Positions 38,664 through 50,011 of a DNA stretch of 64,000 bases are shown piece by piece. Numbering within the stretch: position 1 is the stretch's first letter; every line of letters begins with the position of its first letter. Made by a program: the position numbers and the translations under genes. The notes below the pieces were generated by a model. That model was not told the DNA's origin. It ran no database searches and saw nothing but the letters and a program-made list of their open reading frames with translations. Origin of the DNA: Gyromitra esculenta (Eukaryota > Ascomycota > Pezizomycetes > Pezizales > Discinaceae); the NCBI GenBank assembly GCA_038503075.1, contig JBCAML010000013.1, positions 1,240,001-1,304,000 of the forward strand, given 5' to 3'.

Positions 38664-39126
38664 CAGACGAGTGAAAAAGGCGACGAAACAAGGGTCAATA
38701 TACACCAAAACAAGCCAACTTTAGCTCAATTTACCTCACACTAAGAGTTGTGGCAACAAAAAACTGAGTAGTGGAACACATCTAATAGCTCTGGAATTTA
38801 GATCCATGAATATTCTGTACTCCCTCGAATTTTCTGTATTGAAATAGGAGCCTTTGACTTCATGAGGTTTAGTTATTTACCCAATTTTGGTGAGGAAGGT
38901 ATGATGCAACGGAAATCTGTGGGTACTACAACTTTAAAAAGTTCTAGCCTATGATCCTCTAAATAGAATAGCCCAGAAATTCACTTATAGAGAGTTCATG
39001 AGTGATGAAGTCACTAGTAGGCTAGTCATGTCACTTAGCTGATTTTCATAAAGAGGGTTTTGGTTGTGAAGTTGGCCGATTTTGGTGTGTTTTGGTCGTT
39101 GTTTCCTCACTTTTTTCACTCGTCTG
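38664..39126. mobile_element. MITE-like element, TA target, CAGACGAGTG inverted repeats
   Basis: A 463-bp element flanked by TA (38662-38663 and 39127-39128). Its left arm CAGACGAGTGAAAAAGGCGA and the following 50 bases recur inverted at the right end (CAGACGAGTGAAAAAAGTGA on the minus strand), roughly 70-80 percent identical over about 65 bases. TA duplication and a CAG start are typical of Tc1/mariner-type non-autonomous elements. Confidence 0.65.
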
Positions 39127-39501
39127 TACAAGAACTCTTTCGCGCGTGGTTCGATACAGCATCGACGATAGGTCTCGGTCACAATGGCATCGGCCAATCT
39201 TGGATGAACTACTCCTCAGACACAGGGATCATCATGCCAGTGGCCCATCGAAATGCCTAGTGATGCGAGCCAAAAAATCACGCATTCCGTAAATGGAGGT
39301 GGCTGTCTGGTCTTCATATGCAACAACACGGGATTGAGAATGGATGGTACGAAGCGGGGCATCTGTTTGTTCCTGTAGAGCATGCGGATTGGGCGAGAAA
39401 TCGTGGTGTTGTTCTACCGCAGTGTATGGAACTCAATATGAGACGCATACCCTCTAGAGGCTAATACCATTTCGAAACAACTATACTTTCACAGTCATAT
39501 A
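39127..39501. other. Intergenic, nothing recognised
   Basis: No gene or repeat was identified between the two MITE-like elements. Confidence 0.4.
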
Positions 39502-39647
39502 CTCGGGTCAGGCAAGAAGTTTGGAAATACAAGGGGGATCCCAGCGGCAAATAGGAAACTTAAAGTTCTTGATTTTCTATTATTCTAGCCAATTGATATC
39601 CCTTCAGGGATCTCCCTTGTATTTCCAAACTTCTTGCCTGACCCGAG
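39502..39647. mobile_element. MITE, CTCGGGTCAGG inverted repeats, TA target
   Basis: A 146-bp element. CTCGGGTCAGGCAAGAAGTT and the next 22 bases are mirrored at the right end with one mismatch in about 42. It is flanked by TATA on both sides, consistent with TA duplication. It is nearly all inverted repeat. Confidence 0.82.
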
Positions 39648-42405
39648 TATACTACTGTCTCCGCAGATGACCTTCTTCATGCAAGCAATCAGAATATATG
39701 TCAAAGCTCCCACATAGAGATAGCACTAGGCAGCACCCGATCTATAATTATCACTAACGCAAAGCTACTGGAGAAGAATCTGATATTACGAGGTTGTAAA
39801 AGATTCTTATTGAGATAATTTTGTTGGGGATGGTAGTAGGAGCTGTGGATTTTCGTGATTGGGTAGTATAACGAGGGCTATCAAGGAGTTCGTTTATGAT
39901 GAATGTAGGATATCCTCTGCTGGAGGCGTCGGAAATTAATTCCATCTTCTCAAATATTAATAGGGATAGAATGATAGTCGATCTCGATGAGGGGCATGGT
40001 TTTAACCAATTAGGCACACTTGTTGATGGATCAAATTAAAAGCACATATGTGCGGGATAGTCTCTAGGCATCAGCTATTTCCGAATACTGATCATTGGCT
40101 TGCGTAGACTGCGCTGCATACCTCTAACTTACTAATTTTACATTACGGGGGCCCCTTGTGATTGATAGATAAGCTTAAGAGGCAATAATTGAGAACTATT
40201 GACATCAACTAATCAAGTGGCGATACTGGAAAAACAATTTGTCATGGCGTTTTATTATGAGAAGATAAAACAATTCAGAGAAGCACACACGCGAACCAAT
40301 TCACTAGTTTTAATCACATATCATTCACATTGATCCCTCAGTGCGGCGAAAATGTGCAACCTATAATAGGTTACCTAATGTGTTTGCTACGCGCTTCGTG
40401 TCCATAGTGCGGATCCCTGCCAGATATCATCTAGGAACTTAGAAGTGTCACTAAGTGTAGTTAAGTGCTTCATCGAAATATCGCGCAAAATACCCTTAGA
40501 AGTGCGGATGTGATATTGCGCGAATGACGTCGCGTGCGCAGACATACATGGTCATAAAGTGGGCTCTCGATATAAGTCTACGGTCGGGATCGAAATGTGA
40601 CATGCTTATATTTGGGCTATGCTTCGATCGAGACGCCAAGACCAAGAGTGATATTTCATGATCGCCGAGGAATACAACTCGGAGGAAGACATTTTTTCTC
40701 ATGTTCACACCCACAAGAGGCCCGAAACATTCATCCTCTAATATCCTAACTAATCCAAGCATGCTGATTCTTCCGGTAGTATTGGTGGGTGGTTTATAGA
40801 GTTATTGCTGCTTAAACTATTTACCAGTATCAGCTACATCTCTGGTGAGACTCGGACTTCAGCTTTACTGCGTCCATGCACTAGTACAGTCAAATTCCTT
40901 TGTTGAAGTACAGATCTATATGTTTCTCTTTCTTTTTTCCATTCTCCATCAATTCCCTTGCATGCACTGCTTTCTTTTCCCTTTGAACTCATTTAGTTGC
41001 CTGAACTCCATCTTCTTTCTGCATTTCATACAAGTGCAAGCGCTCCAAAGCTTTTGATGCGTCTTGATGTGAAATAATCTCAACCTCTTATACCTCTTCT
41101 TCTTCTCCTTCGAGGTCCTCGTGTGGTTTGAACTGTTGCAATATACTCTCCTATGAATTTATGTCAGTCTGAGTGTGAAACTTTCACTTCGCTAGCATTA
41201 AAAAAGTTGAGTGGAATCCGGCAGGAGGCGTTGCACCGAGCACGGTATAGAAAAGAGATTCCCGTTCCGAGAATCCTCTAACGGTTGCTGCGCCTGCATG
41301 TGTGGTTGCGCTGCATCTTATCACTACAGCCGCAACTCAGCTGAAGCGTTAGCGAGTCATAGGAGGTATGTAGTGTACGGGATTGAATTTGGGCTAATTT
41401 GGATATGTGATTTCTTATGAATGGTATTTAGTATCTTGTTCATATCCGCGAGAATATTTTTTTACATTCGGAGACTACTTAGGATCACCGTACATTAAAT
41501 AAAATATGTAAAAACTACAAACATCTCCTCCTCACCAAGGGAAGAACTTCCTGGTAAGAATATGCTTATAGAATCGGCGGTTAAGGTGCAGTTTTCGGTA
41601 GATAACGAATGTCCTAATGTTTATAGATAATATGAATAATCGAAAACAGAAGAGGTAACGCATGCATGTACAAGGATAATTTCCAAGTGGCTCACTCAAT
41701 AGCACCTCTAATAATAAGAACAAGGCCATTATCACCACTTACAGTCGGGTCCACTCACGGTCTTCACATTTTAATCTTCACCACTCCAGACCGCCCTGAG
41801 GAAGCTATTTGGCCACCGCCCTCTCAGCAACTCACCCAAGCGACAGGCTTCGCGTACACTATTAAGCCGATAATTTGAACCTCGAGTAGTGAATCGTAGG
41901 AACTCGTCCCCAGAGGATAAGAGCTAGAGCTTCATATCGCCACATACTTGATCTGAAATTTACAACATAACTCAATCCAAAATTACAAGTCGTTCGCCTC
42001 GACGTGTAGTTTAGGTTTGTTATTTTTCGTTCTTAACGTAAGACCAAAAACTATCTCGTATAGGTATGTACCATGTCTTGCTCCCAATCTGCATAAGATA
42101 TCTGTTTTTCGGTGGGGTTTCGGGGAGGAATACGAAGAATTTTCGTACCAATAGCTAAACCCCGTAGGTAACGGGGATTTTTCATGTTACTCTGTCTCAG
42201 TCATGATGGGCAGCACAAAGCCTCCGACCCACTATCATTGGCGAGATGGTGTGGTGGGACTAGGGGTGCTTTTCTCAGTATTGTCAATATGGATGACCAA
42301 CTTCAATTGTTTAGTGCTGCCATCATGTACAATCTTCCAGCTAGATTGGTGTGATGCTCCACCGAGCATTCAAAATCTTAGGTAGATTTCATGGCCATCA
42401 AAACA
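39648..42405. other. Intergenic, nothing recognised
   Basis: No convincing gene. Short ORFs here lack recognisable motifs or splice support. A TATAAATA (42406-42413) and CT-rich sequence at the right end belong to the next gene. Confidence 0.4.
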
Positions 42406-42413
42406 TATAAATA
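42406..42413 (+). promoter_or_regulatory. TATA box of the subtilase gene
   Basis: TATAAATA lies 117 bases before the ATG, followed by CT- and CA-rich sequence up to CATCTCGCAATGG. Confidence 0.5.
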
Positions 42414-42529
42414 TCGCTTGAAATGCCCACATAATGGCTTTCCTTCACCATCAGCTCCCATTCAAAGATTAGTCTTTTAAAACTTCGAACCACTTTATAA
42501 CCTCACTCTTCAACTATCTTCATCTCGCA

Positions 42530-43831
42530 ATGGAAACGCCTACATCTCCTGTCATATCGTCCTCCGAAATTATCCCCAACTCTTATATCATTGTTCTTAA
42601 AGACGAGGTTGACGATGCTGCATACGGGACCCATCTCCAGTGGCTTTCCGGTATATATGGTGCGTGTCGGACCAGCCTCAACCTCGAGCCCTCTGCCGCA
42701 CACTACGAGTTCGAATACAACTTTGGGAGTTTCAAGGGATATTCCGGTGTCTACGACCAGTCAACTATTGATGAAATCTCCAATCGTCCGGATGTAGCCT
42801 ACGTCGAGCGCAATGCTGCGGTGTACCCTCTTGGTGACGGGGAGGCATCCGTTAGCAGCGAACCCAAAGCCATATTCGTACGCTTCTACTTCCTTTATTT
42901 ATTTGGCATCTTCAAACAATAGCTAATTTAATGAACAGACCCAGACTCCTATTCCTTCGTGGGGCCTTAGTGCTATCTCTCATCGCTCAGGCAGCGGCGA
43001 GACCAATCAATACGTGTACAACTCTGAAACAGAGGACATCAAGATTTATATCCTCGACACTGGGATTAGAATCACCCACCAAGACTTCGAAGGGCGGGCC
43101 AAATGGGGGAAAACTTTTACCGGGGACGGCGATCATGATGCCAACGGGCATGGAACTCATGTAGCTGGCACCGTCGCTGGAGCCCTTCACGGTGTCGGTA
43201 AGAAGGCTATTGTAGTCGCTGTCAAGGTTTTGAATGACGAGGGGCGTGGCACTACCGCACAGGTTATTGCTGGCATACAGTGGGCTGTTGGGGACGCGCC
43301 GCGTGGGAAAGCTGGTCTGTCCCCAAGCTAGCTTTTGAAAGTTTTATCAAGCTGACTCCAGAAGTTGCAAATATGAGCTTGGGTGGGAGCCGCTCCCAGG
43401 CCTTGAATTCTGCTGTAGATAGTGCTGTTGCCGAACAGCTTACGATCGTCGTTGCTGCCGGCAACGAGAATAAAGATGCCGAAACCGTATCGCCAGCATC
43501 TGCCGTGGGTGCAATTACCGTCGGCGCTACCAGGAAAGATCTCTCTCGCGCTAGGTATAGCAATTTTGGAAAGTGTCTCGATATCTTTGCCCCTGGTAGC
43601 ATAATTACCTCTCTTTCTCACACGAATGATTTTTCCTCCGCGGTTAAGTCGGGTACTTCTATGGCATGTCCTCATACCGCTGGCGTTGCTGCTTACCTCA
43701 TTCGGTTGGAGAATCTCATTGGTCCTGCTGCTGTTCGCGCAAGGCTTTTGTCGCTTGGCACCCCTGGCATCCTTAGTAATATCCCCCCCGGGACCCGAAA
43801 TCTTTTCCTTTACAATGGAAGCGGGGAATAG
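42530..43831 (+). CDS. Subtilisin-like serine protease (S8A, proteinase K type)
   Basis: Three exons: 42530-42877, 42939-43314 and 43362-43831. Intron 1 is 61 nt (GTACGC...ACAG, branch GCTAAT) in phase 0; intron 2 is 47 nt (GTCTGT...CCAG, branch GCTGAC) in phase 1. The 397-residue product starts with an I9 propeptide (NSYIIVLKDEV, about residues 17-95, ending DVAYVERNAAVY). The peptidase follows with catalytic Asp156 (YILDTGIR), His187 (NGHGTHVAGT), oxyanion Asn276 (AAGNEN) and Ser341 (SGTSMACPH). All catalytic residues are present. Unusually, no secretion signal precedes the propeptide (METPTSPVISSSEIIPNSY); related fungal enzymes are normally secreted. TATAAATA lies 117 bases upstream. It may be an intracellular subtilase or have an unseen upstream exon. 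Confidence 0.88.
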
Positions 43832-44174
43832 TAATGTTGTTTAGAAACAACTTCATCTGTCGATCCCCTGGGATATGGAGATCTGAAGTCAGAGTTTTTT
43901 TGGAGATCTGTATGGCTTGCTTACTTGTTTCGCTATCAAATTGCTGTTGTCAAGGCTGGGAAATTTATCGCATCGAATTCAAAATACTTCCAAGTCTTAC
44001 TCGCGCTCTCTCAGTGAATATGATTTCAAGTAACTTGTTCAGCGGCCTCCTAATCGGTTAAGTCGTGTTGTAGCGGTGCTAGCCTTACCAAGCACGTAAA
44101 TGATCTTGTGAAACTCCCGTAGGAAGATTTTTGGTTGGCTGATAAAGAACATTGAAGGCTATAGAAAGGCTGTA
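43832..44174. other. 3' flank of the subtilase gene
   Basis: Nothing recognised apart from the expected 3' untranslated region. Confidence 0.4.
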
Positions 44175-44327
44175 CAGCCTCTTGTAGAATTATTGTAGAA
44201 AAACAAGGGTGAGCAAACGCCCAAGCAACCAATACCACAGCCAAAATCTCTCCGATGAACCTAGAAGACCAATAAAAGCTTTAGATCCTGAGTTGCCATA
44301 ATTCTACAATAATTCTATCAGAGGCTG
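44175..44327. mobile_element. MITE-like element, CAGCCTCT inverted repeats, TA target
   Basis: A 153-bp element flanked by TA (44173-44174 and 44328-44329). CAGCCTCTTGTAGAATTATT on the left and CAGCCTCTGATAGAATTATT on the minus strand at the right differ at two positions and continue with GTAGAA. Confidence 0.7.
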
Positions 44328-44564
44328 TACAGTTGGGGGAAACTATACACGGAGGGTGCGACATTCATGATGGGGATTAGTAATACTTAATCTTACCGCT
44401 TTTGGTAATTTCAAGGGGCCAAAAGCCGTCAAATGGGTGGGAAAAACGTGCTCAAGTTATGCCCATAACTTGAAGCACGGTTATCCCAGATCACCAACCA
44501 AATTATCAATATTGAGTGCCAAGAGAAATAGTTATGTCACTTGGCGCCTAATCCGGTAACAGTA

Positions 44565-44646
44565 CTCGGGATAAATTAAAGTGTTCAGACGCCAAGGCAG
44601 GTAAATATTGGCGTCTTGGCGTCTGAATACTTTAATTTATCCCGAG
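44565..44646. mobile_element. MITE, CTCGGGATAAATT inverted repeats, TA target
   Basis: An 82-bp element flanked by TA (44563-44564 and 44647-44648). CTCGGGATAAATTAAAGT and the following TTCAGACGCCAAG are mirrored at the right end with one mismatch. It shares CTCGGG ends and TA target with the element at 39502 but is otherwise unrelated in sequence. Confidence 0.82.
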
Positions 44647-44648
44647 TA

Positions 44649-46287
44649 GATTATGCTGATGCCCCGTCAGCTCGAGAAATATCCTAATCAGGTAATAACC
44701 TAAAGCGACATTCGTTAAGCCTCCCACCAAAAATTCAACCCCTCAAAAATAAACTACTCATCAACGACAACAGATAAAATTGATTGGGCTCTATAGAATT
44801 GTAGAGTAAGAGCAATAGAAGAATTCTATAGAATAAAAATAAATTTAGGTGTGGTGGTGGAGTAGGCATTTTTAGAAGTTGGAGTCAAAATCACTCCGGA
44901 TCCGGCTATAGGATTCCCTAGCTATAGCGAGTTCGTTTCGACTATATAGTACCAATCGCATCTGTATGCTGGGGCACGCCTTTGTTGGGAAGAGAAGAGT
45001 TTGTGATCTGAAGCCCGCCGGGTCCAGGGATGCGAGACATGCAGATCCCGGCTATCTGGATTGGGTGACAGGACCACTGAATATACTGTTGGCACTATAT
45101 ACAGTGCTCCAGATTCTAATTAGGGCTGATAAGCTAAGGTACCTCGAATAGTACGCACACATGGGTAGCAAGCAGAGATATAAGCTGTGTAACGAACGTT
45201 AAATCAAAGTGCGGCTCTGCTGCAAGGGCAACACTTGTTTAGCGCCGAACGGAAGCATAAATCCATCGCGTTCTCCTAACCCTAACCATGTGATGGCAGT
45301 AATATCGAGTGGTGTTTTATGCTTTTCAATTCTTAACTCCACAAAACTTAGTTCCGGCAATTTAAGTCGTCTTCGCTATATCGAGTGGTTTCCCTGGCAG
45401 TTTTCTGTGCTGTTTCTTGAGTCTTTATAAAGCTGTAGATGGTTGCCCCCGAAGAAACAGCCGTAATTAATGGGTGGTCTTTGCAAGAACGGCGATGAGA
45501 AAGAGTATTATTGCGGAACACTTAATTCATCAATAAGAGCCTGAGCTACTTAATAGGATATTTGTGACCTTTCTTTTTTTCATCTATCGTATTCCTTACT
45601 TGATTTAAGTTGATTATGCGGATACGGGGCTTTTAGCTCGCTAGTCCTGAGGATTAAGTACTGCCGTTTCTTTCTCACCGATTTAGTGCAAAGGTTAAGC
45701 ACATGTGAATACTCAAGATCTGGTAGACTGGTGAAGGGTGCGATACGGTGGTATAAGCCATAGTGTGGTTGATTGACGGTGACCGGTTGAATTATAGTAG
45801 GTGGATCACTACGGACGATGGATTATGAAGTAAATGCGCGCATAAATATTCACGTTAACGAAGTGTTATGACTTCTCTGTGTCAGTCAATTCTCCTCATC
45901 TCCCTCAGCCTTCAAGAAATGATATTCCCGCAGAGCTGCATTTTTAGTTTTTCTCCCAAAATGGCGGAGAGTGGTGTAGTTAATGGTGTGATGGCTGTCG
46001 GATGAACAAACTTATTGAGAGCCTTCCAGTGTCCTAACTATTTTCGTGAATGTGGGAAAATGAGGAGATGATGGGTAATATGGGACGCTCAAGCAACCAT
46101 AAAACTAGATACCCCAACGCATACCAGAGAGCCTCATATCTACTAGATACAGTACTGCAAGATCAACACCGCTTCGACTTCTACGCCAACACCCTCAGTA
46201 TCAACACCCAGTATTATCCTTCATCCAATAACACTACGACTCTGCTACCTTAAACATCCCCCCGCTCCTACAAGATCCAACCATACC
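44649..46287. other. Intergenic, nothing recognised
   Basis: No gene supported. CCTAACCCTAACC at 45275-45287 looks telomere-like but is only two units. Confidence 0.4.
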
Positions 46288-48748
46288 CTAAAACCTCAAC
46301 TCACTATAATCCACCCCCTCTCCCTCCCACCCCCCAACAGCCAAGATCGCCGTCGATTGCCATATCGCATTTGCCGCCTTTCCTACAAACTCTTTCGCAG
46401 TTGCTAAATTTCCATCCGCAACAGCCTCCGTAATCCCCGGGAACGTAGCCCCGATGTAACCCGTATCAACACCCGGTGCATAAATCACTGATCCTGATTT
46501 AGCCCTCCTTGCAACATCTAGAGAAAACAAAGGCAAGGGGAGGTAGGGAAGTAGGGACACATACTATGTTTATAAAACTCTCTCCCCGGCAGACCACCCT
46601 GGGTAATAAACCCTCTTCCGAAAGTCTTCAATCTAATATTAACAGCCTTCAACTTAGTATCATCATCGGCGAGGCCCTCCCCGAAGGCCATGAGCTTAGT
46701 TGCGATCCCTGTGAAGGCTTTGACTGCGCCATCAACTGGGACGAGGTCTAGCTCTAGATCAGAGGCGGAGACGGCAGTAAGGAGGTTCTGGTAGTAGCGT
46801 GAGAGCTCCGAAGCGTAGGTTGCGACATTAAGCGGAAGGAGTGGACGCTCGATGAGGTTCATGGCGAGGACGCCCAGGAATTGGCCGGCGGCGACGTGGA
46901 TGGCCAGGTTGGATCGCAGTAGGTGGTCATCCAGTGGTAGGAGTCGTAGTCAGAGTGGTAATGATATACTGGGTCGTTTCCGGTAGGGCCGTAACTCAGA
47001 TCGACCTGTAGGGCTGTTAGGTTCACTGGGCAAATAAGGGGGTGTCGGAAAGGATTAAGCTATCTGTAGGGGGCGGGGGACCTTCTTACAGCTGTGATAC
47101 CGGCTTGAACGAACGCGGTGAAATCGCTATGGGCGCCTAAAACCCCGATGGTAGAGGACTGCGCAGCCCAGTTATCGTAGATTGTTCGCGGACTATTATT
47201 CGGCGCCGGGATCTTTTTCATCACCTCAAAAAGGATATCGTGTAATTCCGGATTCGCCTCAAGCGCAAATAGAGGCCCGGCAGCAGCAATATCGACATTC
47301 AGATATGCGACCACATTTGGACTCGCCCAAGTAATGTACTCCTCCAACCACTCCGTTGATCCAACCATACCATATTCCTCAGCATCCCACGAAGCAAACA
47401 CACTACCTACCGCATCAGTACCATTTCACCAGAAACCACGAAAGGAAAGGGAGAGGAAACCTACATCGTTCTCCGCGGCTTCCAGCCCTGCGCTACTAGC
47501 TTTCCAAACGCCTTGACGAGCTCCACCAACACCGCTGTCGCAGAATTTGGATCGGCAGCTCCGCCAACAATCCACGCATCGCGATGGTTTCCTATAATGA
47601 TGACCTCGTCCGAGTTCGTCCCGTTGATGATGCCAATAACGTCCCAGATATCAGTAATCTGGTCCTCCATTACATTACTCATCGTGAGCACCGCGCCGGG
47701 CGCAGGTCCGGTTGAGTACGAAATATCCGGTAGACCTCCGGACCAATCGCTAATGTTCACATCCGCTGCCGACAAACCATGACCGTTCAATGCGGCCAAG
47801 AGGGGGCGTGAGTCCCGGTAGGAAAGCGGTACCGAAGGGATATGCGGGACTACGCTGGAGGTGTCCTGACGGGGGACACCAGGTTTTGAGGGATACCCGG
47901 GTGTGGTCTAACATCGTTAAAATAGTGTCTCAATTGGGGTGGGCGGTTGGGTTCAGAGACTGACTGGATCGCCAACATAGACACTGAAGTAAGAAACTGA
48001 ACCTCTTTGCACAGAGGACGGGTTACGTGTTGGGCCATCAGGATAGGGAAGATGTCCATTCTCCACACGCATGTTTCCATCATCACCTGGATCGCTGTAG
48101 AGGATCGCACCGATCATCCCAAAGTCCTGCGCATTCTTGACTTTGAGACCGCGGAGCTGAGGGCCATACTGGACAAGCGCAATCTTGCCCTCGAGCTGCA
48201 CACCAAGCTCCACCAGGCGCTGGAAATCTGTTTTGTGTCCGCGACTGCTCTAAAGTTAGTGCTGCAACCAAGGCCTCTAAACGGAATACAGCTCACCCAA
48301 CGAATACATATTCCGCTGTCGCGTTCCCGGTGAACGAGTATCCATGGAAGGTAGTGACGCGATTCGGATAACTCGTGGTTGAGTCTGCGGACAAAGCGTC
48401 TTCTTACACGGCAGCATTGAAGACCGATCCATTCGGATAGCTGAGTGAAACTGTCTGTGAGACTGGATAGTTCAAAAATACATTATACGGAATTATTGTC
48501 GACGAGATACCGCTCTCAACCCATCTATCGCGGGTCCATGCTGCCTGAGAGAAGTTTGTTCCCGCAAGGTGGAGACCGTGGGTATAGTAGTATGACCACT
48601 CTGATATTTCAACCGCATTGAGGGAGCTCATTATGAATGCCTCTTTCTCGGCCAGAGACAGATTGATGCTCGAGCCATCGCTGGCAAGAGCCCGCGTAGC
48701 GAGAGAGCTAAGTGCGAGGATGAAGGCAGGCTTAGTGATTGACTTCAT
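46288..48748 (-). pseudogene. Glutamate carboxypeptidase II-like (M28B) gene with two lesions
   Basis: Six exons on the minus strand: 48748-48297, 48244-47965, 47907-47465, 47402-47090, 47005-46565 and 46517-46288. The introns are 52, 57, 62, 84 and 47 nt with good GT/AG and CTAAC-type branch sites. The N terminus has a signal peptide (MKSITKPAFILALSSLATRA). A PA domain (ALVQYGPQLRGLKVKNAQDF) follows, then the M28 zinc site: HRD in GNHRDAWIVGG, D in AADPNSATA, EE in SWDAEEYG, D in NVDIAAAG and H in YHYHSDYDSYHWM. The C-terminal helical domain ends VDYSELRF. TAA at 48404-48406 interrupts exon 1, and one missing base near 46902-46906 (after DPTW) shifts the frame in exon 5. Everything else is open, so the loss is recent. 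The family are secreted or vacuolar dipeptidases trimming acidic peptides. Confidence 0.88.
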
Positions 48749-49800
48749 ACTGGAATATGTAGAGAAATGGAGAGCCTGACGAGAAAACAGATTTCGGCGG
48801 CAGGCGAAGGAAGAGATTATAAAGCCAGCTCAGGTTATACTGAATATAACAGCATCTAGAGATGCACTAAGAATTTCGAAACCAGTTCTCATAGTGTTAA
48901 TAGTGACATTCATCCGACCGCATATGCTGCAGGCGTTAATCAAGAAAAAGCTAAGTGTTCAAAATGGAAGGTGGGGGAGAATTAACCGCAGCGGTTGCAG
49001 AAAGGTAATCACTTGCGCAAAAAAAGCACCGGTTATTAGACCAAGTTGGACGATCTCTCGGTCAATTCGAGGTGTTATAACCCCTAACCCTGTTGCCTAT
49101 TTAGAGGTGTGCCCAAGAGTTCCCCTGCATGAGTGACATCTTTATCATCCAGCGCAAGATATTGCTGCAGGGAACTGTGACGATCCATTGAAGAGAACAA
49201 GACCGTACAGCGGCCCTATTAGTAGATCGAAACGAGCCTAGCGAGATTACTGTGTTCGGTTACTAAAGCTCGTCGTATCGGAACTCCGTCAACCACGGTA
49301 TGAGAATCCACACCGCAACGACCCTGGACAGTGTGATGCGGGACCTCTTCCGAGAGGGCGGTGAAGAAAAAAAAGTCTAAATTCTCATCACCACTAGTAA
49401 TCAAACTTGACATATACTTTATTGAGACCTCGGATCTGCATTAATGCTGGAAGAGAACTATTGGTAAGCCTAATGGGCATCACATAATATAACGGTATAT
49501 GCAATCCTTAAGCATCTGCTGATAATGCTCCCTACAGGTCCGCTAGGGAGAATCTCATGGGTATTCATGAACCAGTATTAGAAACGCCTATAAAACGGAC
49601 GACGATTTAAATCAGAGTTTGGCCTAAATGCGGGTTCAGGCACATAAGTCTGAGGGGATGAAGTTCAGATAGAGCCCGCAATTAAGCCATGGCATCGATT
49701 CGCCGAGTGAGTTGCTGTGATGGGTCTATGGATGTCTACCCCCACCAGCTTGCGGTTTGAAGTTCGCGAACGCGGGAAAAATCCGAATGTCAGCGCCGTC
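48749..49800. other. Intergenic, nothing certain
   Basis: The promoter region of the carboxypeptidase gene lies at its left end. A minus-strand stretch near 49219-49413 (VPHHTVQGRCGVDSHTVVDG) reads protein-like but I cannot name it. Confidence 0.35.
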
Positions 49801-49804
49801 GTGG

Positions 49805-50011
49805 TTAGATTGCTGCCTTGTACGTGACCTTCATCTGTATCTCGCCTAGCACTCCTTTTCCGACAGATGTTTTCACGATGCCTCGACCGGCGAGTTTTCC
49901 GGCGACTGAGCTATTGTCGCGATCACCAGCCTGCAACCTGGGGTTAAAGGCCCTCGGCATCCGAACACGAGCGTTCCGGGGCTTAGGTTGTTTGTGGCTA
50001 ATCTTTTCCAC
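49805..50011 (-). CDS. Possible partial gene, unknown protein
   Basis: A minus-strand frame of 68 residues (KISHKQPKPRNARVRMPRAF then AFNPRLQAGDRDNSSVAGKL and GRGIVKTSVGKGVLGEIQMK, ending KVTYKAAI) has the glycine/valine alternation and basic composition of a real protein end. There is no good ATG at its start (the first codon is GTG), so if it is real, an upstream exon is missing from this model. No family is recognised; a chance ORF remains possible. Confidence 0.25.
   Translation of the reverse strand: MEKISHKQPKPRNARVRMPRAFNPRLQAGDRDNSSVAGKLAGRGIVKTSVGKGVLGEIQMKVTYKAAI

Noticed and set aside
45275..45287. Telomere-like CCTAACCCTAACC
   Set aside because: Only two units, and similar short CCTAACCC strings occur in LTRs; too short for an interstitial telomere.
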